Below, one piece after another: positions 32,621 through 40,315 of a DNA stretch of 64,000 nucleotides. Origin of the DNA: an uncultured Christensenella sp. (GTDB taxonomy: Bacteria; Bacillota; Clostridia; Christensenellales; Borkfalkiaceae); NCBI GenBank assembly GCA_910586065.1, contig CAJUGI010000001.1, positions 372,001-436,000 of the forward strand, given 5' to 3'. A program made the position numbers and the translations under genes. Position 1 is the stretch's first letter. The number at the start of each line of letters is the position of its first letter. The notes below the pieces were generated by a model. It was given only the letters and a program-made list of their open reading frames with translations, was not told the origin of the DNA and made no database searches.

Positions 32621-33470
32621 CTAAGCTTCAATAGAAGCTTCGGCGTTACTTTCTTCTCGCTGTGCGTGTCGTTCTTCCAAACGATCTATTAATTTTATCA
32701 AGGCACGGAATGGTGAAGAGATAACCCGCCAAAAGAAGTTTGCAACTATAACAAAGCCTTTTCGGATAATCGGAAAAAATATAGACAAAATGCCTATTAT
32801 TGCGCTTCCTGCGAGGACTATAAAGAAAATCGCCCAAAAAATATATGAAACGCCTGTAAGACTTTCAAGAAATTTACAAAAATCAATATACATTTCCCAA
32901 AGCGTTTTTGAATCCGCCCAATTGCCAGGGCGCTGGTACGGCTTGGGGCTTTGTTTATTGTCTACAACTCCCAAATTGTATGTAATTCCGTCCGTTTCAA
33001 ATTTAAGCCGTAAAATGGAAACGTCGGCAATCTCTGAATTGATAATTTGTTTTGTTTTATAATCGCCCGTGGTCCTGCGTTCTGTTTCATAAAAACGCAA
33101 AACCCATTTACAACCCCGCAGATTTTCTTTTTCACTATTGGATATTATAATCCGGACTAGAAGTAAATTTGTCTATGCTTACAATTCTTTTCCACTCGTA
33201 GCGGTGCGCGAGAAAGCCGTTGCCCGCCGAGCCTTTATCCTCGCCCGTGATTGTGTAGTTTTTAAGTTGTTGCCATTCTCCGAACCGCTCGCTTGACTGA
33301 ACGCCTAACATATAATTGCGCTCAACGGTGCGCTTTCGGAAAGAAATTTCCGCTTCATACAAATTGTCAATGGGCTTGTCTGTATCAAAACCAACGTACC
33401 AGCAGTCGGCTTCACTAAACGTTATAATAAACCCCAACCCTTCAAAGTAGCGAAAATAGCCTATGAATTT
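32621..33470 (-). pseudogene. Frameshifted gene for a C-terminally membrane-anchored protein
   Basis: Two overlapping minus-strand frames belong together. The upstream part (33135-33437, from a TTG, open back to a stop near 33470) reads FSEADCWYVGFDTDKPI and ends at 33135. The downstream part continues in the next frame from about 33165, reading SNSEKENLRGCKW and on to 32621. A single-base indel near 33135-33165 would join them into one protein of roughly 270 residues with a membrane segment (VSYIFWAIFFIVLAGS) and a charged tail. The N terminus is also missing. The family is not recognised. Confidence 0.55.
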
Positions 33471-33684
33471 ATTTCAACGCCCTTGCGGGCTATTGTTTCC
33501 CGTAATCTCAACCCCGCCGCCCGATTTCTCGTAACGACGGAGTCGAGATTTTACAAAGTCGACTTGCGGATTTCCCCGCGTTGGTACCCAATACCCATAG
33601 CCGACATATTAAGAGTGGCTCGGCTTTTTCGCTCAAAACGTTCGCTCCGGTTCTTGACCCTCGAACGTGGGCACGTTGCCGACA
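33471..33684. other. Degenerate stretch without an intact gene
   Basis: The minus strand reads protein-like peptides (YVGYGYWVPTRGNPQVDF and, after a further stop, sequence leading toward the truncated gene on the left) but is interrupted by stops. A short motif, GCCGACAT(AT)TAAGAG, occurs twice, near 33601 and 33680, suggesting duplication. I see no RNA gene here. Confidence 0.35.
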
Positions 33685-34353
33685 TTAAGAGCGGAAGGAG
33701 AGCCGCAACGCTGCGTTAAAAGCCTTTATCTTGTCCGCGATGGCGAGCGCACACTCGCAAATTTTGCCCTCGGCTATGCCCGTATCGTTGCAAATCTTGC
33801 AAGCGGGCACTTTGTGTAATATAAGCTCGTCAACGCGTTTGTCGGTCAAAATTTTCTTCTGCTCGGCTTTGAGCTTTTCCAAAGTCGTTTGCAGCTCGTC
33901 CGCTTTTGCCATGTTGCCGTTCGCCTGCTCGAAGCGTAGGCTTTCCTTTGCTGCCGCAATCGCTTGATTGTTCGCGTTCCACTTCGTGCCTTTTAATTTC
34001 GCGTTTTCGGCTACGTTAGCTTTTTGTAATAACTTTAACTTTGCGGCGAAGTACTCGCGGACTTCTTCCAGGAGTAAGGGGAGTTCGACGGGTTCGCCTT
34101 CGTCGGTCAGCTCGTGCGGGAACTGCGCCTGCATTAGTTTTATTTCGGCAACGGAAAACCGCCGCGGCAATTCCTTGCCCGCGCTCTCTATGCGGAAATA
34201 TTCCGATTCGCTTTTGTCGTCAAACTCGCACGCAATGATTTTGTGTGTAAACGAAGAGCAGAAGGGGGGCGCAAATTTGTATTCCGCGCCCTGGTTAAAC
34301 GTATAATAAAGTTTTCCGTCCGCGCCTTCGCGCCGTTCCTGGTTGTTCGTCAT
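33685..34353 (-). CDS. Island protein with C-terminal zinc-finger-like CxxC...CxC motif
   Basis: The 222-residue product has a mixed N-terminal half and a helical segment of about 70 residues rich in Ala, Glu and Lys (a likely coiled coil). Near residues 185-200 it has CKICNDTGIAEGKICECA, a C-x2-C-x-DTG-x5-C-x-C arrangement like that of DnaC/DnaI-type loaders and related phage proteins. No ATPase motif follows, so it is not itself a loader. It is probably phage- or island-derived; function unknown. Confidence 0.5.
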   Translation of the reverse strand: MTNNQERREGADGKLYYTFNQGAEYKFAPPFCSSFTHKIIACEFDDKSESEYFRIESAGKELPRRFSVAEIKLMQAQFPHELTDEGEPVELPLLLEEVREYFAAKLKLLQKANVAENAKLKGTKWNANNQAIAAAKESLRFEQANGNMAKADELQTTLEKLKAEQKKILTDKRVDELILHKVPACKICNDTGIAEGKICECALAIADKIKAFNAALRLSFRS

Positions 34354-34378
34354 TGTGTGAACCTGTTTTTATTTGAAT

Positions 34379-34407
34379 TTGACTTTACCCTCAAAGCGTG
34401 ATATAAT
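34379..34407 (+). promoter_or_regulatory. Consensus sigma-A promoter
   Basis: TTGACT, 17 bp, TATAAT. It lies 35 bp upstream of the ATG at 34442 and supports that start. Confidence 0.8.
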
Positions 34408-34441
34408 TCTTTTTGCTGAAATCTTACAAAGGGGGCAAAAT

Positions 34442-35002
34442 ATGACTGCTGAAATACTGTCAATTATAGCCGTTTGTATAAGTGGTGTAACTGCGATTTG
34501 TGCTGCAACAATACCTGCAATATTAAGTTATAAAAATAAAAAAGTGGAACTCGGAATTCAGATAAAACAATCTAAACAAAAAGAATATGAAGCTAAATTT
34601 GAAATTTTTTTTAACGAACATATGAATATAATAAAAAAACTATCTGAACTATATGGACAATGGAAAATAGATGCACAAAAAGCTTCTGAATTAATTTCAT
34701 TTATTTATAAAATTGCAAATGAGTTTAATTTTTGGATGCGTTGCACTTTTTATTATTGGGCACAAACAATAATTGAAAATGCGGACAATAAGGAAATTGA
34801 AAGAATGTTTAACGAATGTATGGGGTGCCTATTAGCTAGCTATGGAATTGACTATTGTTCAAACAGTACGAAATTTTTAATGTCAGATATGTTAAAAATA
34901 GTGTTAAGAGAAAGATTTGACGAGTTGCAAAATTCTTCAAGTAAAGATTTCAAACTTTCAATTTTATTAGAAGAAAGCCCAAAAACAAACGCCGACAGTT
35001 GA
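34442..35002 (+). CDS. Island protein with N-terminal membrane anchor
   Basis: The 186-residue product has one N-terminal membrane segment (about 5-28), then a charged helix (YKNKKVELGIQIKQSKQKE) and a largely helical soluble part with aromatic residues (EFNFWMRCTFYYWAQ). AGGGGG lies 6 bases before ATG 34442, and a consensus promoter lies just upstream. The topology recalls small island-encoded exclusion or abortive proteins, but no family is recognised. Its 3' end overlaps the converging small gene by 36 bp. Confidence 0.6.
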   Translation: MTAEILSIIAVCISGVTAICAATIPAILSYKNKKVELGIQIKQSKQKEYEAKFEIFFNEHMNIIKKLSELYGQWKIDAQKASELISFIYKIANEFNFWMRCTFYYWAQTIIENADNKEIERMFNECMGCLLASYGIDYCSNSTKFLMSDMLKIVLRERFDELQNSSSKDFKLSILLEESPKTNADS

Positions 35003-35167
35003 AAATAGTGGGGATATTGCCCAAAGCATAAAAGCGGTAAAGTAAAGTTTATCGCTTTTTTTTGTTGTAAAATTTTTAAAATATTCAATCATTAGCCCAA
35101 AGCCAACGAGGAATAACAGTCCTTGTATTCCAACTAAAAATGCAAATACGATTTCGCCTGTTGACAT
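34967..35167 (-). CDS. Small two-segment membrane protein under cI-type control
   Basis: The 66-residue product has two hydrophobic helices (VFAFLVGIQGLLFLVGFGLMI and LYFTAFMLWAISPLFSTVGV, each abridged here) joined by a basic loop. A perfect promoter (TTGACA-N17-TATAAT on the minus strand, 35202-35230) lies 35 bp upstream, and an operator-like repeat sits between promoter and start. That promoter makes the ORF much more credible than its size suggests. It could be a lysis/holin-like or exclusion protein; function unknown. Confidence 0.5.
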   Translation of the reverse strand: MSTGEIVFAFLVGIQGLLFLVGFGLMIEYFKNFTTKKSDKLYFTAFMLWAISPLFSTVGVCFWAFF

Positions 35168-35180
35168 AATAATCTACTCA

Positions 35181-35196
35181 CGCCACTTTTGTGGCA
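35181..35196. promoter_or_regulatory. Operator-like inverted repeat O1
   Basis: CGCCACTTTTGTGGCA has GCCAC/GTGGC arms around TTTT, just downstream of the minus-strand -10 box. It matches O2 at 35238-35253 in layout. Confidence 0.6.
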
Positions 35197-35201
35197 ATTT
35201 G

Positions 35202-35230
35202 ATTATAATGCCATATAAATGTCTTGTCAA
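35202..35230 (-). promoter_or_regulatory. Consensus promoter for the small membrane gene
   Basis: Read on the minus strand: TTGACA (35230-35225), 17 bp, TATAAT (35207-35202). Its -35 box overlaps that of the plus-strand promoter of the regulator gene. Confidence 0.8.
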
Positions 35231-35252
35231 CAGTTTGTGCCATTTTTATGGT
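35224..35252 (+). promoter_or_regulatory. Promoter of the cI-like regulator gene
   Basis: TTGTCA (35224-35229), 17 bp, TATGGT (35247-35252). The -10 box lies inside O2, so the regulator would shut off its own synthesis. Confidence 0.55.
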
Positions 35253-35253
35253 A
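35238..35253. promoter_or_regulatory. Operator-like inverted repeat O2
   Basis: TGCCATTTTTATGGTA has the same spacing and core as O1 at 35181-35196 and covers the plus-strand -10 box. Confidence 0.6.
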
Positions 35254-35277
35254 ATCTTTTTATATTAGGAGATTATT

Positions 35278-35667
35278 ATGGCATTTTCAGATAAATCAAA
35301 GGAATTGAGAGGCGAAAAAAAAATAACGCAAGCGCAACTCGCGCAAGCGATAAATTTAAGTCGTTCGTGTATTTCAATGATAGAAATCGGAAAAAATGAA
35401 CCGACAGCCACAACTTTAATTGCATATGCGAAATATTTCGGCGTTTCGGCGGACTATTTGCTCGGACTTGAAGACGATTTCGGCGTTAAGGAAGCCGAAA
35501 AGAGCTTGCGGGCATACGACCAACACGAGTTGACGGACAGGCAACAAGTTGACCTTTTGAAAATGTATAAACTGCTTACCGAAATTCAGAAGGCGCAGGT
35601 TTTTGGTTACGTGCTCGCGCTCCTGGAAGAGGCGGGCGTGAATGTTAAAAGCGTTTTAGGACATTAA
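35278..35667 (+). CDS. XRE-family (cI-like) regulator
   Basis: The 129-residue protein has an N-terminal HTH_3 domain (ITQAQLAQAINLSRSCISMIE, residues about 17-37, and the NEPTATTLIAYAKYFGVSADYLLG recognition/third helix region). A short helical C-terminal region probably dimerises. AGGAG lies 6 bases before the ATG. It is divergent from the 66-residue membrane gene, with two matched operators in the shared promoter region, and upstream of the integrase. It is the likely maintenance repressor of the island. Confidence 0.85.
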   Translation: MAFSDKSKELRGEKKITQAQLAQAINLSRSCISMIEIGKNEPTATTLIAYAKYFGVSADYLLGLEDDFGVKEAEKSLRAYDQHELTDRQQVDLLKMYKLLTEIQKAQVFGYVLALLEEAGVNVKSVLGH

Positions 35668-35736
35668 GTCGTAAAAACGCGAATAGTGGGAGCCTTTGCC
35701 GAAAGTCTTTAAACGATTTTCGCCAAATGATAAAAT

Positions 35737-35763
35737 CCCCCCAAATTTTAACGATTTGGGGGG
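35737..35763 (+). promoter_or_regulatory. Hairpin covering the G-rich ribosome site of the integrase gene
   Basis: CCCCCCAAAT pairs with ATTTGGGGGG around TTTAACG. The G run is the only Shine-Dalgarno-like sequence before ATG 35776, so the hairpin may hold integrase translation low. Confidence 0.45.
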
Positions 35764-35775
35764 GTATACCACACT

Positions 35776-36939
35776 ATGACCGAAACACTTGAAATACTAA
35801 TGGGAAACGTAGAGCGCGATTTAAACGCCGCCTGTTTGAGCTATGGAAGGCTCAAAGGTTATTTATGGGGGCGCGCGGGAACTGCGGGAACTGGATATAC
35901 AAAAGATAGCGATTTAAAAGCCCTTGCGGAAACGTCTTTTTTTACGGAGGAGGATTTAAAAAAGATGCCGAAGCTAAAAGACGGGCGTACCCGAATCACT
36001 TCTGACGGGTTGTTTCAAATACGATACAGAAAAGACGGGTATAATAAACAATTCACTTCTAAAACGTTAAAGGAGGCACAAGCAAAATTTAAAGAGTGGG
36101 TGCGAAGCGTGAACGACGAGAAAGCCGCTAAACTACCCAAAAAAACGCAGAACTTCAAAGAGTTTGCCGAAAGATATTTTGAAGAGGTTAAGCGGCTTAA
36201 CGTTGCACCGTTTACATACGACTTGTTAAGCCGAAGGTTGCGCGCTTACATTTTGCCCGCGTTGGGGGAAATGCAAATAAAAAAAATTTCCCCGCTTAAA
36301 TGCCAAGCGGTATTAAACAGAATACTAGCGGACGGAAAAGGGAGAACCGCCGAGGACGTAAAATTTTTGTTGGGCGAGATATTCCGCGCGGCGGTGGGGG
36401 AGAAGCTCATAACCGATAACCCGATGCAATTCGTCAAGATACCGAAACACCAACGCGAGAACGGCAAAGCCTTAACCCTTGCGGAAATCGCCGAGTTTAT
36501 CAAAGCGTGTGAAAATTCACCTTATCAGCGGTTGTTTATGCTGTATTTGTATACGGGAATACGCAGAAACGAGCTTCACTCCGCTGTAATCGACGAAAAC
36601 TTTATTACGGTGGCGAGTGGTAAGTGCAGGACGGGGCAAAAACAGCAATATCGCAAAATACCTATTGCGGCGGGTTTGCGGGCTTATCTTCCGATATTTT
36701 CGGAAGAGCTTCAAACGGCTAACGACGTTTTAACGGGCAATTTCAAAAAACTTTGCTCCGCTCATCACCTTTACGACTTGCGGCATACGTTTACCACGCG
36801 GGCGCAGGAAAGCGGGATAAGCAAAACGCTTGTAGACGTTTGGACGGGGCACAAGGACAACCGCGATATGACGGCGAGCGTATATACTCACTTTTCGGAC
36901 GAGTTCCAAATCAGGGAAATAGCAAAGCTCGACTATTAA
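35776..36939 (+). CDS. Tyrosine recombinase (phage/island integrase)
   Basis: The 387-residue integrase has an AP2-like arm-binding region (about 75-110), a SAM-like core-binding domain (about 125-220) and a catalytic domain with Arg263 (TGIRRNE), YDLRHT with Arg336, His359 (GHKD) and nucleophile Tyr370 (YTHF). The usual HxxR histidine is Tyr333, with His331 nearby. It is complete. Its stop lies 130 bp from the 3' end of tRNA-Pro, the expected attachment target. Confidence 0.92.
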   Translation: MTETLEILMGNVERDLNAACLSYGRLKGYLWGRAGTAGTGYTKDSDLKALAETSFFTEEDLKKMPKLKDGRTRITSDGLFQIRYRKDGYNKQFTSKTLKEAQAKFKEWVRSVNDEKAAKLPKKTQNFKEFAERYFEEVKRLNVAPFTYDLLSRRLRAYILPALGEMQIKKISPLKCQAVLNRILADGKGRTAEDVKFLLGEIFRAAVGEKLITDNPMQFVKIPKHQRENGKALTLAEIAEFIKACENSPYQRLFMLYLYTGIRRNELHSAVIDENFITVASGKCRTGQKQQYRKIPIAAGLRAYLPIFSEELQTANDVLTGNFKKLCSAHHLYDLRHTFTTRAQESGISKTLVDVWTGHKDNRDMTASVYTHFSDEFQIREIAKLDY

Positions 36940-37027
36940 GTACTGCAAATTACTACCCGTTTTACTACCCAAAAAAATCGAAAAAGCCGTCGAACTTCAA
37001 AGTCGGCGGCTAAAAATTTGCATAAAA

Positions 37028-37050
37028 AAGCCCGTTTTCGGGCGTTTTTT
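37028..37050 (-). terminator. Terminator of tRNA-Pro
   Basis: On the minus strand GCCCG and CGGGC pair around a four-base loop and are followed by T. It lies 20 bp after the tRNA CCA. Confidence 0.75.
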
Positions 37051-37068
37051 TCTCGAAAACGGGTGTTT

Positions 37069-37144
37069 TGGTTGAGGCGACGGGATTTGAACCCACGACC
37101 TTATGGTCCCGAACCATACGCGCTACCAACTGCGCTACGCCTCA
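37069..37144 (-). tRNA. tRNA-Pro (anticodon CGG)
   Basis: The minus strand reads acceptor TGAGGCG/CGCCTCA, D arm GCGC/GCGC, anticodon arm TATGG-TTCGGGA-CCATA with anticodon CGG, T loop TTCAAAT, discriminator A and an encoded CCA at 37071-37069. It is 76 nt with a full cloverleaf. It decodes CCG and sits at the end of the integrase island. Confidence 0.95.
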
Positions 37145-37342
37145 GAATACGACTATTATACATATTTTTTGTTTTTCAGTCAATTAAATTATTGTCGTTT
37201 AAAAACAATATTTTTTCGTTATTTTACTTTAAAAAAGCGGTTTTACCAACCATTTGGGCCTCGCTTTTATAAACTTAATAAAATTACCGCGTTTTCAACT
37301 AACGGTTAAGTTGAAAGAGATTAAATATCAAATTCCATGTGG

Positions 37343-37348
37343 TATAAT
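37343..37348 (+). promoter_or_regulatory. Extended -10 promoter element upstream of a possible ncRNA
   Basis: TGGTATAAT is an extended -10 (TG-N-TATAAT) without a clear -35 box. Transcription would start near 37355 and run to the terminator at 37711-37745. Confidence 0.5.
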
Positions 37349-37354
37349 AAATCC

Positions 37355-37745
37355 GTAAATAAACAGTCGTCGATGACGGACGGTCTGTTGTGGCGGTAAA
37401 TACTGCAGCTCCGTCTGTTTAGCCTGAAATTAAAGATAAGTATTTTTCGCCTTAAACGTCGTGTTTGAATGAAATTTTTGCCTTTCAATGCTTATTCCGT
37501 ATTTGCCGGTTGTATTGTGCTTTTTTTATCGTCCGTATAGGGCATGATATCATGGCGTGGCTTTCTTTAAGGACGCTTTTAAATTCTTGTATCTATCGGA
37601 CGGGTTCTTGCTCACTTTCGTAATAGTGGGTTTCGTGTTCCCATGCTGTACTACAAAAATTTTCAGTGGGGACATTTCGGGCTATGGGCGAATAAAATTT
37701 AAAATAAATTATCCGCCGCGGGCTTTCCGTTCGGCGGATTTTTTA
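37355..37745 (+). ncRNA. Candidate structured non-coding transcript, about 390 nt
   Basis: No credible ORF lies here. An extended -10 box marks the left edge and a Rho-independent terminator the right. Inside are paired segments: AAACAG/CTGTTT enclosing GACGGA/TCCGTC near 37361-37422, CGTCC/GGACG near 37531-37575, and the palindrome CATGATATCATG at 37543-37554. I checked for tmRNA, SRP, RNase P and T-box signatures and saw none. It may be a structured RNA of unknown class or a long leader that terminates before thyA. Confidence 0.35.
37711..37745 (+). terminator. Rho-independent terminator before thyA
   Basis: ATCCGCCG and CGGCGGAT pair around a 13-base loop, followed by six T. Confidence 0.85.
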
Positions 37746-37774
37746 TTGACTTAAAGCGCTATTTATCTTATAAT
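37746..37774 (+). promoter_or_regulatory. thyA promoter
   Basis: TTGACT, 17 bp, TATAAT, ending 27 bp before the thyA start codon. Confidence 0.85.
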
Positions 37775-37801
37775 AGGTAAAACGATAATTTGGAGATAAT
37801 T

Positions 37802-38632
37802 ATGAGCAGAGCCGACGAAATTTTTATTGCCAATATGAAAGAAATTATGGAAACGGGAGTTTGGGATACCGAACTCGACGTCCGTCCAAAATGGGAGGAC
37901 GGCACTCCCGCGCATACGGTAAAAAAATTCGGCATAGTGAACCGCTATAATCTTCAAAAGGAATTTCCCATACTCACAATCCGTCGCACGGCGTTTAAAT
38001 CGTGCGTGGACGAGCTTTTATGGATTTGGCAAAAAAAGAGCAACAACGTTCACGATTTAAACTCTCATATATGGGACCAGTGGGCTGATGAAAAAGGAAG
38101 TATAGGCAAGGCTTACGGCTACCAGCTCGGTATTAAACATAAATATAAAGAAGGCGAATTCGACCAGGTAGACAGAGTTCTGTACGATTTAAAGCACAAC
38201 CCCGCCAGCCGCAGAATTATGACCAATATCTATAACTTTTCCGACTTGCACGAAATGAACTTATATCCTTGCGCATACTCAATGACTTTCAACGTTTCGG
38301 GCGATACGTTAAACGGTATTTTAAATCAGCGTTCCAATGATATGCTTACCGCTAATAACTGGAACGTTGTGCAGTATGCGATTCTATTAATTATGTTCGC
38401 ACAAGTTTCCGGTTTAAAAGCGGGCGAACTTGTGCACATAATTGCCGACGCGCATATTTACGACAGGCATATACCTATTGTTAAGGAAATAATCGATATG
38501 CCCCGTCTTGCCGCGCCTAAGCTTGAAGTAGATAAGAGCATAACGAATTTTTACGATTTTACTGTGGACAGCTTTAAACTTGTCGATTATAAATTCAATG
38601 AAAAGAAATATAAAATTCCAGTTGCGGAATGA
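37802..38632 (+). CDS. thyA: Thymidylate synthase
   Basis: ThyA of 276 residues. Cys157 in YPCAYSMTFNV is the catalytic thiol, followed by the nucleotide-binding stretch LNQRSNDMLTANNWNV and the folate end HIYDRH. It methylates dUMP using methylene-tetrahydrofolate, producing dihydrofolate for the FolA encoded next. I start at ATG 37802 with GGAG upstream rather than at TTG 37790. Confidence 0.95.
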   Translation: MSRADEIFIANMKEIMETGVWDTELDVRPKWEDGTPAHTVKKFGIVNRYNLQKEFPILTIRRTAFKSCVDELLWIWQKKSNNVHDLNSHIWDQWADEKGSIGKAYGYQLGIKHKYKEGEFDQVDRVLYDLKHNPASRRIMTNIYNFSDLHEMNLYPCAYSMTFNVSGDTLNGILNQRSNDMLTANNWNVVQYAILLIMFAQVSGLKAGELVHIIADAHIYDRHIPIVKEIIDMPRLAAPKLEVDKSITNFYDFTVDSFKLVDYKFNEKKYKIPVAE

Positions 38633-38667
38633 GCGAAAGTTAAGCATATTATGGGGGTAATTAAATA

Positions 38668-39168
38668 ATGAAAGCAATTTTACACGCGGATAAAGACTGG
38701 GGAATAGGCAAAAATAACGGATTGATGTTTAAAATTCCCGCCGATATGAAATTTTTCAGGGAAACTACTACGGGTAACGTCGTTGTTATGGGTAGTAATA
38801 CATTAAAATCTTTCCCCGGCGGTAACCCTCTTAAAAACAGAGTAAATTTAGTATTATATCCCGATGGCGAAAAGAGGGACGATTGCGTTGTTTTAAGTTC
38901 TTTGGAAGAGCTTTTTGCAGAAATAAAAAAGTATCCTGCGGAAAAGGTTTTCGTTATAGGCGGTATGATGATGTATAAAACGCTTTTGCCCTATTGCGAG
39001 GAAGTGCTCGTTACAAAAGTGGATGCCGTGGGAGATGCCGACGCTTTCTTTGAAAATCTTGATAAAAACGAAAATTTTAAGTGCGTATATGAAAGCGAAC
39101 CTGTGGAAACCAACGGTTACACGGTTAAATTTACAACGTATAAAAATTTAAGCGTAAAGCCTTTATAA
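38668..39168 (+). CDS. folA: Dihydrofolate reductase
   Basis: A 166-residue DHFR with the substrate loop GIGKNNGLMFKIPADMKFFR, the NADPH-binding VVVMGSNTLKSFPG, and VFVIGGMMMY. It regenerates tetrahydrofolate consumed by ThyA, its upstream neighbour 35 bp away, and the two are surely co-transcribed. Confidence 0.95.
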   Translation: MKAILHADKDWGIGKNNGLMFKIPADMKFFRETTTGNVVVMGSNTLKSFPGGNPLKNRVNLVLYPDGEKRDDCVVLSSLEELFAEIKKYPAEKVFVIGGMMMYKTLLPYCEEVLVTKVDAVGDADAFFENLDKNENFKCVYESEPVETNGYTVKFTTYKNLSVKPL

Positions 39169-39178
39169 GGAAACTTTA

Positions 39179-40216
39179 ATGAAAATTAAGCAAAAAATTG
39201 CGTTGTTTTTGATAAACACATTCATGTGTGTTGCGATTTTGTTCATAACATGCTATTGTATGAGCGGCTGGGGTGTGTTGGTGCAAGCCGTGTGCTACGG
39301 AGTCGCAGGCGTCGGTTTTTTGGTCGGACTTGTCTCGTTTTTAGTAGATAAAGACGCAATTTTAAAAAGCGTGTTCATTGTGATTATTTGCGCCATAGTC
39401 ATAATAGGCGCAGTCGCGATAATGAGCGCCGTGGGTCGGCTCGAACAATACGAAACGGATGAAGAAAAAATAGACGCAATTGAGGCTATGCTCAGAGGCA
39501 CTGGCGGCTGGGGCATGGTTGTATATTTTCTTATTCAGGTTTTACAGGTCGTAATTCTGCCGTTACCCGCACTCGTTTGCTATGTTCCCGGTGCGATTAT
39601 TTGGGGTCCTTTATATGCAACTTTAATCGCCTCTGCGGGAGTAATCGTCGGTTCGTTAATCTGTTATGTAATAGGAAAATACTTCGGTCACCGCGCCGTT
39701 GTTTGGATTGCGGGTAAAGAAACGGTTGACAAATACACGCCAATGTTGGCAAAACGCGGGAAAATAATTTTTGTATTAATGCAGATTCTGCCGTTCTTTC
39801 CTGATGATATATTGTGTATGCTTGCCGGATTGACGTGTATGAATTTTCCTTTTTTTCTTAGCGTAATCGTACTCGTGCGCCCCGTAGTAATAGCCGTTTA
39901 CTGTTATTTCGGCGGCGGTTCGGTAATCCCTTATGACCAGCCTTGGGGCATAGCGGTATGGGCGGCAATCTTTGTGGTAAGCATCTCGGTTGCGATAGTC
40001 TGGTTTAAATATCAGGATAAAATTGAGGGCTGGCTCGTTGAAAAATTTTCTTTGAAAAGAAAAAACAAATCCGCCGGGCAGTTTGATGCGGCAACGGTTG
40101 AAAACAAAGAGAGTGTTACAAAAGTACAGGATATTACGGGGGTAAACGAGGATACGGCGGAATCCGAAAATGTAAAAGCAAACAATCGGCATAATTCGGG
40201 CAACAAAAAATATTAA
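39179..40216 (+). CDS. VTT-domain (TVP38/DedA-like) membrane protein
   Basis: The 345-residue membrane protein has two or three N-terminal segments (up to about residue 85), then a VTT/SNARE-associated domain. That domain has VILPLPALVCYVPGAIIWGPLYA, a re-entrant loop with GSLICYVIGKYFG, and FPDDILCMLAG, followed by further segments and a polar C-terminal tail. Family members are implicated in lipid translocation across membranes. It starts 10 bp after folA and is probably in its operon. Confidence 0.82.
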   Translation: MKIKQKIALFLINTFMCVAILFITCYCMSGWGVLVQAVCYGVAGVGFLVGLVSFLVDKDAILKSVFIVIICAIVIIGAVAIMSAVGRLEQYETDEEKIDAIEAMLRGTGGWGMVVYFLIQVLQVVILPLPALVCYVPGAIIWGPLYATLIASAGVIVGSLICYVIGKYFGHRAVVWIAGKETVDKYTPMLAKRGKIIFVLMQILPFFPDDILCMLAGLTCMNFPFFLSVIVLVRPVVIAVYCYFGGGSVIPYDQPWGIAVWAAIFVVSISVAIVWFKYQDKIEGWLVEKFSLKRKNKSAGQFDAATVENKESVTKVQDITGVNEDTAESENVKANNRHNSGNKKY

Positions 40217-40229
40217 TAAAGGCCTGTAA

Positions 40230-40277
40230 AAATAAGTAGGTCTTCCCGTGAAACAACACGGGAAGACCTACTTATTT
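40230..40277. terminator. Very strong inverted repeat terminator
   Basis: A 21-bp perfect stem closes on AAACAA, with A/T at both ends. It ends the thyA-folA-VTT operon and could work in both directions. Confidence 0.85.
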
Positions 40278-40315
40278 CATACAATGTAGTAATTGATTTT
40301 ACACGGAGAAAAACA

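Larger units (their letters stand above)
32621..37068. mobile_element. Remnant integrative island ending at tRNA-Pro
   Basis: A complete tyrosine integrase abuts the 3' end of tRNA-Pro(CGG). Behind it lie a cI-like regulator with lambda-like divergent promoters, small membrane proteins and several broken genes. I could not find a second copy of the tRNA 3' end, so the left boundary is only guessed at the terminator near 32613. Confidence 0.45.

Noticed and set aside
33490..33520. Sequence resembling the 3' end of tRNA-Pro (TCCCGTAATCTCAACC)
   Set aside because: It is in the opposite orientation to the tRNA and differs in three central bases, so it cannot be the direct-repeat att partner; probably chance.
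33483..33719. 78-codon plus-strand ORF in the degenerate island stretch
   Set aside because: It overlaps the end of the minus-strand gene at 33685 and has Arg/Ser-rich shadow composition.
37557..37754. 65-codon plus-strand ORF before thyA
   Set aside because: It runs across the terminator stem and the thyA promoter, has no ribosome site and shows no protein-like conservation pattern.
37145..37801. tmRNA, SRP RNA, RNase P RNA or T-box upstream of thyA
   Set aside because: None of the conserved core sequences of these RNAs is present; only a generic structured transcript can be proposed.
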